Source: Climacium dendroides
Taxonomy: Eukaryota; Streptophyta; Bryopsida; Hypnales; Climaciaceae
Assembly (NCBI GenBank): GCA_950106755.1
Contig: CATNNA010000010.1
Span: 434,001 to 498,000, forward strand
Reading direction: 5' to 3'
DNA: 64,000 nt
Positions 53,585-64,000 of the stretch are shown here, in pieces. The position numbers and the translations under genes are program-made. The notes under the pieces were generated by a model. It was given only the letters and a program-made list of their open reading frames with translations. It was not told the origin of the DNA and did not search any database. Position 1 is the first letter of the stretch; each line of letters starts with the position of its first letter.

Positions 53585-56500
53585 GAGTCTCCTTTTTTTA
53601 AAACCCATTTCACTTACAAAAGTGTGGGGAAGCAATAGGGTTCTCTTACACTTCATTTTTCCATGAATCCTAATTATTTCGAAGATTTACAACTTATGTG
53701 TTATGTTTTCGGACATGATTCCACGTGAAAACGATATAATTTATTGGTTTGGTTTCTATTAAATACAGCATGATTTTTAGAGTCTCCTCTTTTTAAAACC
53801 CATTTCACTTACAAAAGTATAGGGAAGCAATAGGGTTCTCTTAAACTTCATTTTTCCATGAATCCTAATTATTTCGAAGATTTACAACTTATGTGTTATG
53901 TTTTCGGACATGATTCCACGTCAAAACGATATAATTTATTGGTTTGGTTTCTATTAAATACAGCATGATTTTTAGAGTCTCCTTTTTTTAAAACCCATTT
54001 CACTTACAAAAGTGTGGGGAAGCAATAGGGTTCTCTTACACTTCATTTTTCCATGAATCCTAATTATTTCGAAGATTTACAACTTATGTGTTATGTTTTC
54101 GGACATGATTCCCCGTCAAAACGATATAATTTATCGGTTTGGTTTCTATTAAATACAGCATGATTTTTAGAGTCTCCTCTTTTTAAAACCCATTTCACTT
54201 ACCAAAGTATAGGGAAGCAATAGGGTTCTCTTAAACTTCATTTTTCCATGAATCCTAATTATTTCGAAGATTTGCAACTTGTGTGTTATGTTTTCGGACA
54301 GGCTTCCACGTCAAAACGATATAATTTATTGGTTTGGTTTCTATTAAATACAGCATGATTTTTAGAGTCTTCTTTTTTTAAAACCCATTTCACTTGGAAA
54401 AGTGTGGGGAAGCAATAGGGTTCTCTTAAACTTCATTTTTCCATGAATCCTAATTGTTTCGAAGATTTGCAACTTATGTGTTATGTTTTCGGACAGGCTT
54501 CCACGTCAAAACGATATAATTTATTGGTTTCGTTTCTATTAAATACAGCATGATTTTTAGAGTCTCCTTTTTTTAAAACCCATTTCACTTACAAAAGTGT
54601 GGGGAAGCAATAGGGTTCTCTTAAACTTCATTTTTCCATGAATCCTAATTATTTCGAAGATTTGCAACTTATGTGTTATGTTTTCGGACAGGCTTCCACG
54701 TCAAAACGATATAATTTATCGGTTTGGTTTCTATTAAATACAGCATGATTTTTAGAGTCTCCTTTTTTTAAAACCCATTTCACTTACAAAAGTGTGGGGA
54801 AGCAATAGGGTCTCTTAAACTTCATTTTTCCATGAATCCTAATTATTTCGAAGATTTGCAACTTATGTGTTATGTTTTCGGACATGATTCCACGTGAAAA
54901 CGATATAATTTATTGGTTTGGTTTCTATTAAATACAGCATGATTTTTAGAGTCTCCTTTTTTTAAAACCCATTTCACTTACAAAAGTGTGGGGAAGCAAT
55001 AGGGTTCTCTTAAACTTCATTCCTCCATGAATCCTAATTATTTCGAAGATTTGCAACTTATGTGTTATGTTTTCGGACAGGCTTCCACGTCAAAACGATA
55101 TAATTTATCGGTTTGGTTTCTATTAAATACAGCATGATTTTTAGAGTCTCCTTTTTTTAAAACCCATTTCACTTACAAAAGTGTGGGGAAGCAATAGGGT
55201 CTCTTAAACTTCATTTTTCCATGAATCCTAATTATTTCGAAGATTTGCAACTTATGTGTTATGTTTTCGGACATGATTCCACGTGAAAACGATATAATTT
55301 ATTGGTTTGGTTTCTATTAAATACAGCATGATTTTTAGAGTCTCCTTTTTTTAAAACCCATTTCACTTACAAAAGTGTGGGGAAGCAATAGGGTTCTCTT
55401 AAACTTCATTCCTCCATGAATCCTAATTATTTCGAAGATTTGCAACTTATGTGTTATGTTTTCGGACAGGCTTCCACGTCAAAACGATATAATTTATCGG
55501 TTTGGTTTCTATTAAATACAGCATGATTTTTAGAGTCTCCTCTTTTTAAAACCCATTTCACTTACCAAAGTATAGGGAAGCAATAGGGTTCTCTTAAACT
55601 TCATTTTTCCATGAATCCTAATTATTTCGAAGATTTGCAACTTGTGTGTTATGTTTTCGGACAGGCTTCCACGTCAAAACGATATAATTTATTGGTTTGG
55701 TTTCTATTAAATACAGCATGATTTTTAGAGTCTTCTTTTTTTAAAACCCATTTCACTTGGAAAAGTGTGGGGAAGCAATAGGGTTCTCTTAAACTTCAGT
55801 TTTCCATGAATCCTAATTGTTTCGAAGATTTGCAACTTATGTGTTATGTTTTCGGACAGGCTTCCACGTCAAAACGATATAATTTATTGGTTTGGTTTCT
55901 ATTAAATACAGCATGATTTTTAGAGTCTCCTTTTTTTAAAACCCATTTCACTTACAAAAGTGTGGGGAAGCAATAGGGTTCTCTTAAACTTCATTTTTCC
56001 ATGAATCCTAATTATTTCGAAGATTTACAACTTATGTGTTATGTTTTCGGACAGGCTTCCACGTCAAAACGATATAATTTATCGGTTTGGTTTCTATTAA
56101 ATACAGCATGATTTTTAGAGTCTCCTTTTTTTAAAACCCATTTCACTTACAAAAGTGTGGGGAAGCAATAGGGTTCTCTTAAACTTCATTTTTCCATGAA
56201 TCCTAATTATTTCGAAGATTTGCAACTTATGTGTTATGTTTTCGGACATGATTCCACGTCAAAACGATATAATTTATTGGTTTGGTTTCTATTAAATACA
56301 GCATGATTTTTAGAGTCTCCTCTTTTTAAAACCCATTTCACTTACAAAAGTATAGGGAAGCAATAGGGTTCTCTTAAACTTCATTTTTCCATGAATCCTA
56401 ATTATTTCGAAGATTTACAACTTATGTGTTATGTTTTCGGACATGATTCCACGTCAAAACGATATAATTTATTGGTTTGGTTTCTATTAAATACAGCATG

Positions 56501-59500
56501 ATTTTTAGAGTCTCCTTTTTTTAAAACCCATTTCACTTACAAAAGTGTGGGGAAGCAATAGGGTTCTCTTACACTTCATTTTTCCATGAATCCTAATTAT
56601 TTCGAAGATTTACAACTTATGTGTTATGTTTTCGGACATGATTCCACGTCAAAACGATATAATTTATTGGTTTGGTTTCTATTAAATACAGCATGATTTT
56701 TAGAGTCTCCTCTTTTTAAAACCCATTTCACTTACAAAAGTATAGGGAAGCAATAGGGTTCTCTTAAACTTCATTTTTCCATGAATCCTAATTATTTCGA
56801 AGATTTACAACTTATGTGTTATGTTTTCGGACATGATTCCACGTCAAAACGATATAATTTATTGGTTTGGTTTCTATTAAATACAGCATGATTTTTAGAG
56901 TCTCCTTTTTTTAAAACCCATTTCACTTACAAAAGTGTGGGGAAGCAATAGGGTTCTCTTAAACTTCATTTTTCCATGAATCCTAATTATTTCGAAGATT
57001 TGCAACTTATGTGTTATGTTTTCGGACATGATTCCACGTCAAAACGATATAATTTATTGGTTTGGTTTCTATTAAATACAGCATGATTTTTAGAGTCTCC
57101 TCTTTTTAAAACCCATTTCACTTACAAAAGTATAGGGAAGCAATAGGGTTCTCTTAAACTTCATTTTTCCATGAATCCTAATTATTTCGAAGATTTACAA
57201 CTTATGTGTTATGTTTTCGGACATGATTCCACGTCAAAACGATATAATTTATTGGTTTGGTTTCTATTAAATACAGCATGATTTTTAGAGTCTCCTTTTT
57301 TTAAAACCCATTTCACTTACAAAAGTGTGGGGAAGCAATAGGGTTCTCTTACACTTCATTTTTCCATGAATCCTAATTATTTCGAAGATTTACAACTTAT
57401 GTGTTATGTTTTCGGACATGATTCCACGTCAAAACGATATAATTTATTGGTTTGGTTTCTATTAAATACAGCATGATTTTTAGAGTCTTCTTTTTTTAAA
57501 ACCCATTTCACTTGGAAAAGTGTGGGGAAGCAATAGGGTTCTCTTAAACTTCATTTTTCCATGAATCCTAATTGTTTCGAAGATTTGCAACTTATGTGTT
57601 ATGTTTTCGGACAGGCTTCCACGTCAAAACGATATAATTTATTGGTTTGGTTTCTATTAAATACAGCATGATTTTTAGAGTCTCCTTTTTTTAAAACCCA
57701 TTTCACTTACAAAAGTGTGGGGAAGCAATAGGGTTCTCTTAAACTTCATTTTTCCATGAATCCTAATTATTTCGAAGATTTACAACTTATGTGTTATGTT
57801 TTCGGACAGGCTTCCACGTCAAAACGATATAATTTATCGGTTTGGTTTCTATTAAATACAGCATGATTTTTAGAGTCTCCTTTTTTTAAAACCCATTTCA
57901 CTTACAAAAGTGTGGGGAAGCAATAGGGTTCTCTTAAACTTCATTTTTCCATGAATCCTAATTATTTCGAAGATTTGCAACTTATGTGTTATGTTTTCGG
58001 ACATGATTCCACGTCAAAACGATATAATTTATTGGTTTGGTTTCTATTAAATACAGCATGATTTTTAGAGTCTCCTCTTTTTAAAACCCATTTCACTTAC
58101 AAAAGTATAGGGAAGCAATAGGGTTCTCTTAAACTTCATTTTTCCATGAATCCTAATTATTTCGAAGATTTACAACTTATGTGTTATGTTTTCGGACATG
58201 ATTCCACGTCAAAACGATATAATTTATTGGTTTGGTTTCTATTAAATACAGCATGATTTTTAGAGTCTCCTTTTTTTAAAACCCATTTCACTTACAAAAG
58301 TGTGGGGAAGCAATAGGGTTCTCTTACACTTCATTTTTCCATGAATCCTAATTATTTCGAAGATTTACAACTTATGTGTTATGTTTTCGGACATGATTCC
58401 ACGTCAAAACGATATAATTTATTGGTTTGGTTTCTATTAAATACAGCATGATTTTTAGAGTCTCCTCTTTTTAAAACCCATTTCACTTACAAAAGTATAG
58501 GGAAGCAATAGGGTTCTCTTAAACTTCATTTTTCCATGAATCCTAATTATTTCGAAGATTTACAACTTATGTGTTATGTTTTCGGACATGATTCCACGTC
58601 AAAACGATATAATTTATTGGTTTGGTTTCTATTAAATACAGCATGATTTTTAGAGTCTCCTTTTTTTAAAACCCATTTCACTTACAAAAGTGTGGGGAAG
58701 CAATAGGGTTCTCTTACACTTCATTTTTCCATGAATCCTAATTATTTCGAAGATTTACAACTTATGTGTTATGTTTTCGGACATGATTCCCCGTCAAAAC
58801 GATATAATTTATCGGTTTGGTTTCTATTAAATACAGCATGATTTTTAGAGTCTCCTTTTTTTAAAACCCATTTCACTTACAAAAGTGTGGGGAAGCAATA
58901 GGGTTCTCTTAAACTTCATTTTTCCATGAATCCTAATTATTTCGAAGATTTGCAACTTATGTGTTATGTTTTCGGACATGATTCCCCGTCAAAACGATAT
59001 AATTTATTGGTTTGGTTTCTATTAAATACAGCATGATTTTTAGAGTCTTCTTTTTTTAAAACCCATTTCACTTGGAAAAGTGTGGGGAAGCAATAGGGTT
59101 CTCTTAAACTTCATTTTTCCATGAATCCTAATTGTTTCGAAGATTTGCAACTTATGTGTTATGTTTTCGGACAGGCTTCCACGTCAAAACGATATAATTT
59201 ATTGGTTTGGTTTCTATTAAATACAGCATGATTTTTAGAGTCTCCTTTTTTTAAAACCCATTTCACTTACAAAAGTGTGGGGAAGCAATAGGGTTCTCTT
59301 AAACTTCATTTTTCCATGAATCCTAATTATTTCGAAGATTTACAACTTATGTGTTATGTTTTCGGACAGGCTTCCACGTCAAAACGATATAATTTATCGG
59401 TTTGGTTTCTATTAAATACAGCATGATTTTTAGAGTCTCCTTTTTTTAAAACCCATTTCACTTACAAAAGTGTGGGGAAGCAATAGGGTTCTCTTAAACT

Positions 59501-62162
59501 TCATTTTTCCATGAATCCTAATTATTTCGAAGATTTACAACTTATGTGTTATGTTTTCGGACATGATTCCACGTCAAAACGATATAATTTATTGGTTTGG
59601 TTTCTATTAAATACAGCATGATTTTTAGAGTCTCCTTTTTTTAAAACCCATTTCACTTACAAAAGTGTGGGGAAGCAATAGGGTTCTCTTACACTTCATT
59701 TTTCCATGAATCCTAATTATTTCGAAGATTTACAACTTATGTGTTATGTTTTCGGACATGATTCCACGTCAAAACGATATAATTTATTGGTTTGGTTTCT
59801 ATTAAATACAGCATGATTTTTAGAGTCTCCTCTTTTTAAAACCCATTTCACTTACAAAAGTATAGGGAAGCAATAGGGTTCTCTTAAACTTCATTTTTCC
59901 ATGAATCCTAATTATTTCGAAGATTTACAACTTATGTGTTATGTTTTCGGACATGATTCCACGTCAAAACGATATAATTTATTGGTTTGGTTTCTATTAA
60001 ATACAGCATGATTTTTAGAGTCTCCTTTTTTTAAAACCCATTTCACTTACAAAAGTGTGGGGAAGCAATAGGGTTCTCTTAAACTTCATTTTTCCATGAA
60101 TCCTAATTATTTCGAAGATTTGCAACTTATGTGTTATGTTTTCGGACATGATTCCACGTCAAAACGATATAATTTATTGGTTTGGTTTCTATTAAATACA
60201 GCATGATTTTTAGAGTCTCCTCTTTTTAAAACCCATTTCACTTACAAAAGTATAGGGAAGCAATAGGGTTCTCTTAAACTTCATTTTTCCATGAATCCTA
60301 ATTATTTCGAAGATTTACAACTTATGTGTTATGTTTTCGGACATGATTCCACGTCAAAACGATATAATTTATTGGTTTGGTTTCTATTAAATACAGCATG
60401 ATTTTTAGAGTCTCCTTTTTTTAAAACCCATTTCACTTACAAAAGTGTGGGGAAGCAATAGGGTTCTCTTACACTTCATTTTTCCATGAATCCTAATTAT
60501 TTCGAAGATTTACAACTTATGTGTTATGTTTTCGGACATGATTCCACGTCAAAACGATATAATTTATTGGTTTGGTTTCTATTAAATACAGCATGATTTT
60601 TAGAGTCTTCTTTTTTTAAAACCCATTTCACTTGGAAAAGTGTGGGGAAGCAATAGGGTTCTCTTAAACTTCATTTTTCCATGAATCCTAATTGTTTCGA
60701 AGATTTGCAACTTATGTGTTATGTTTTCGGACAGGCTTCCACGTCAAAACGATATAATTTATTGGTTTGGTTTCTATTAAATACAGCATGATTTTTAGAG
60801 TCTCCTTTTTTTAAAACCCATTTCACTTACAAAAGTGTGGGGAAGCAATAGGGTTCTCTTAAACTTCATTTTTCCATGAATCCTAATTATTTCGAAGATT
60901 TACAACTTATGTGTTATGTTTTCGGACAGGCTTCCACGTCAAAACGATATAATTTATCGGTTTGGTTTCTATTAAATACAGCATGATTTTTAGAGTCTCC
61001 TTTTTTTAAAACCCATTTCACTTACAAAAGTGTGGGGAAGCAATAGGGTTCTCTTAAACTTCATTTTTCCATGAATCCTAATTATTTCGAAGATTTGCAA
61101 CTTATGTGTTATGTTTTCGGACATGATTCCACGTCAAAACGATATAATTTATTGGTTTGGTTTCTATTAAATACAGCATGATTTTTAGAGTCTCCTCTTT
61201 TTAAAACCCATTTCACTTACAAAAGTATAGGGAAGCAATAGGGTTCTCTTAAACTTCATTTTTCCATGAATCCTAATTATTTCGAAGATTTACAACTTAT
61301 GTGTTATGTTTTCGGACATGATTCCACGTCAAAACGATATAATTTATTGGTTTGGTTTCTATTAAATACAGCATGATTTTTAGAGTCTCCTTTTTTTAAA
61401 ACCCATTTCACTTACAAAAGTGTGGGGAAGCAATAGGGTTCTCTTACACTTCATTTTTCCATGAATCCTAATTATTTCGAAGATTTACAACTTATGTGTT
61501 ATGTTTTCGGACATGATTCCACGTCAAAACGATATAATTTATTGGTTTGGTTTCTATTAAATACAGCATGATTTTTAGAGTCTCCTCTTTTTAAAACCCA
61601 TTTCACTTACAAAAGTATAGGGAAGCAATAGGGTTCTCTTAAACTTCATTTTTCCATGAATCCTAATTATTTCGAAGATTTACAACTTATGTGTTATGTT
61701 TTCGGACATGATTCCACGTCAAAACGATATAATTTATTGGTTTGGTTTCTATTAAATACAGCATGATTTTTAGAGTCTCCTTTTTTTAAAACCCATTTCA
61801 CTTACAAAAGTGTGGGGAAGCAATAGGGTTCTCTTACACTTCATTTTTCCATGAATCCTAATTATTTCGAAGATTTACAACTTATGTGTTATGTTTTCGG
61901 ACATGATTCCCCGTCAAAACGATATAATTTATCGGTTTGGTTTCTATTAAATACAGCATGATTTTTAGAGTCTCCTTTTTTTAAAACCCATTTCACTTAC
62001 AAAAGTGTGGGGAAGCAATAGGGTTCTCTTAAACTTCATTTTTCCATGAATCCTAATTATTTCGAAGATTTGCAACTTATGTGTTATGTTTTCGGACATG
62101 ATTCCCCGTCAAAACGATATAATTTATTGGTTTGGTTTCTATTAAATACAGCATGATTTTTA
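53585..62162. repeat. Domain III: higher-order repeats with the p65 C class
   Basis: The mark p65 A>C is seen only here, in copies starting 53585, 53975, 56508, 57288, 58263, 58653, 59628, 60408, 61383 and 61773. These alternate with copies having p10 C, p40 A and p42 A but p143 C and an intact T tract, and are ordered by class E copies at 54,365, 55,728, 57,483, 59,043 and 60,603. From 55,338 on, all copies are again 195 bp long, and E has lost p167 C. This domain looks younger than II: long blocks are indistinguishable by eye. Confidence 0.9.
56508..59042. repeat. 2,535-bp thirteen-monomer block, repeated at 59,628-62,162
   Basis: Thirteen copies occur in the same order at an offset of 3,120 bp (16 monomers): p65 C, p10 C, p105 G, p10 C, p65 C, E, aggcttcc-type, p105 G, p10 C, p65 C, p10 C, p65 C with p161 C, p105 G/p139 C. 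I see no difference between the two by eye. The neighbours differ on both sides (56,313 against 59,433; 59,043 against 62,163), so the ends of the duplication are close to 56,508 and 59,042. Three monomers (59,043-59,627) separate the two. Confidence 0.88.
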
Positions 62163-63916
62163 GAGTCTCCTCTTTTTAAAACCCATTTCACTTACAAAAG
62201 TATAGGGAAGCAATAGGGTTCTCTTAAACTTCATTTTTCCATGAATCCTAATTATTTCGAAGATTTACAACTTATGTGTTATGTTTTCGGACATGATTCC
62301 ACGTGAAAACGATATAATTTATTGGTTTGGTTCTATTAAATACAGCATGATTTTTAGAGTCTCCTTTTTTTAAAACCCATTTCACTTACAAAAGTGTGGG
62401 GAAGCAATAGGGTTCTCTTAAACTTCATTCCTCCATGAATCCTAATTATTTCGAAGATTTGCAACTTATGTGTTATGTTTTCGGACAGGCTTCCACGTCA
62501 AAACGATATAATTTATCGGTTTGGTTTCTATTAAATACAGCATGATTTTTAGAGTCTCCTCTTTTTAAAACCCATTTCACTTACCAAAGTATAGGGAAGC
62601 AATAGGGTTCTCTTAAACTTCATTTTTCCATGAATCCTAATTATTTCGAAGATTTGCAACTTGTGTGTTATGTTTTCGGACAGGCTTCCACGTCAAAACG
62701 ATATAATTTATTGGTTTGGTTTCTATTAAATACAGCATGATTTTTAGAGTCTTCTTTTTTTAAAACCCATTTCACTTGGAAAAGTGTGGGGAAGCAATAG
62801 GGTTCTCTTAAACTTCATTTTTCCATGAATCCTAATTGTTTCGAAGATTTGCAACTTATGTGTTATGTTTTCGGACAGGCTTCCACGTCAAAACGATATA
62901 ATTTATTGGATTGGTTTCTATTAAATACAGCATGATTTTTAGAGTCTTCTTTTTTTAAAACCCATTTCACTTGGAAAAGTGTGGGGAAGCAATAGGGTTC
63001 TCTTAAACTTCATTTTTCCATGAATCCTAATTGTTTCGAAGATTTGCAACTTATGTGTTATGTTTTCGGACATGATTCCCCGTCAAAACGATGTAATTTA
63101 TTGGTTTGGTTTCTATTAAATACAGCATGATTTTTAGAGTCTCCTTTTTTTAAAACCCATTTCACTTACAAAAGTATGGGGAAGCAATAGGGTTCTCTTA
63201 AACTTCATTTTTCCATGAATCCTAATTATTTCGAAGATTTACAACTTATGTGTTATGTTTTCGGACATGATTCCACGTGAAAACGATATAATTTATTGGT
63301 TTGGTTTCTATTAAATACAGCATGATTTTTAGAGTCTCCTTTTTTTAAAACCCATTTCACTTGGAAAAGTGTGGGGAAGCAATAGGGTTCTCTTAAACTT
63401 CATTTTTCCATGAATCCTAATTGTTTCGAAGATTTACAACTTATGTGTTATGTTTTCGGACAGGCTTCTACGTCAAAACGATATAATTTATCGGTTTGGT
63501 TTCTATTAAATACAGCATGATTTTTAGAGTCTCCTCTTTTTAAAACCCATTTCACTTACCAAAGTATAGGGAAGCAATAGGGTTCTCTTAAACTTCATTT
63601 TTCCATGAATCCTAATTATTTCGAAGATTTACAACTTATGTGTTATGTTTTCGGACAGGCTTCCACGTCAAAACGATATAATTTATTGGTTTGGTTTCTA
63701 TTAAATACAGCATGATTTTTAGAGTCTCCTTTTTTTAAAACCCATTTCACTTACAAAAGTGTGGGGAAGCAATAGGGTTCTCTTAAACTTCATTTTTCCA
63801 TGAATCCTAATTATTTCGAAGATTTACAACTTATGTGTTATGTTTTCGGACAGGCTTCCACGTCAAAACGATATAATTTATCGGTTTGGTTTCTATTAAA
63901 TACAGCATGATTTTTA
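62163..63916. repeat. Scrambled right-end stretch with domain II classes
   Basis: After domain III the order is T (194 bp), C, D, E, E-like, D'-like, E/A mixture, D/A mixture, A. The two E copies at 62,747 and 62,942 are directly adjacent, seen nowhere else; the first has a private p164 A, the second p139 C and p152 G. The copy at 63,332 has p32-33 GG and p92 G without p7 T, and a private p138 T. The one-base deletion at 62,163 is the only short copy after 55,337. No regular HOR is seen. Confidence 0.82.
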
Positions 63917-64000
63917 GAGTCTCCTTTTTTTAAAACCCATTTCACTTACAAAAGTGTGGGGAAGCAATAGGGTTCTCTTAAACTTCATTTTTCCATGAAT
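63917..64000. repeat. Partial monomer cut by the window edge
   Basis: The first 84 bases of a monomer (p1-84) of common type, with p7 C, p32 A, p40 G and p81 G, are present. The array plainly runs on past the right edge. Confidence 0.95.

Larger units (their letters stand above)
1..64000. repeat. 195-bp satellite DNA array, 328 full monomers plus one partial
   Basis: Every stretch of the window is a copy of the same 195-bp unit in the same orientation; starts fall at 1, 196, 391 and so on, exactly in register to 23,401, then slip by one base at each 194-bp copy. The final start is 63,917, which fits 284 copies of 195 bp and 44 of 194 bp. The consensus is about 32% G+C (30 G, 32 C), with a T7A4 tract at p9-19, a TTCGAA site at p94-99 and an AT-rich stretch at p150-160. 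Copies differ by a few percent and the same substitutions recur in many copies. The array reaches both edges, so its true size is unknown. Family and species are not recognised. The length is close to one nucleosome repeat, common among satellites, but no function can be read from the bases. Confidence 0.99.

Noticed and set aside
1..64000. CRISPR array
   Set aside because: The period is 195 bp with no unique spacers; the whole unit is repeated.
1..64000. A bacterial or phage defence system or other gene cluster
   Set aside because: There is no open frame of useful length anywhere; the sequence is entirely satellite DNA.

Overview
The whole window is one uninterrupted head-to-tail satellite DNA array. 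The monomer is 195 bp and about 32% G+C by hand count of the consensus. Taking base 1 as the monomer start, there are 328 complete monomers and an 84-bp partial one at the right edge. Of these, 284 are 195 bp and 44 are 194 bp: 284 x 195 + 44 x 194 = 63,916, exactly the start of the last partial copy minus one. I see no gene, RNA gene, transposon insertion, CRISPR array or unique sequence. All six reading frames of the consensus contain stop codons, and since 195 is divisible by 3 they recur in every copy. Such an array points to a eukaryotic chromosome, centromeric, pericentromeric or other heterochromatic. I do not recognise the family and cannot name the species.

The monomers fall into linked-variant classes arranged in imperfect higher-order repeats (HORs), and this order is the real content of the window. 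Positions written p1-p195 are positions in the monomer. Domain I (1-23,400) has 120 monomers, all exactly 195 bp. A strongly diverged class 'G' recurs 16 times, in places every 8 monomers (1,560 bp). Domain II (23,401-53,584) is marked by one-base-short monomers and classes A-E. It holds a 5-monomer 974-bp HOR at its left, expanding rightward into 8- and 9-monomer HORs of about 1,557 and 1,752 bp. Domain III (53,585-62,162) is marked by a private p65 A>C class and holds a 2,535-bp block repeated at 3,120 bp. The last stretch (62,163-64,000) returns to domain II classes in scrambled order.

Copies differ by point substitutions and two recurrent one-T deletions. Several monomers are chimeras whose left and right parts belong to different classes. 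Together with 1-2.5 kb blocks repeated at offsets of whole monomers, this is the pattern expected from unequal exchange and gene conversion. Any biological role, such as centromere or nucleosome phasing, is inference from family knowledge and not shown by the sequence.
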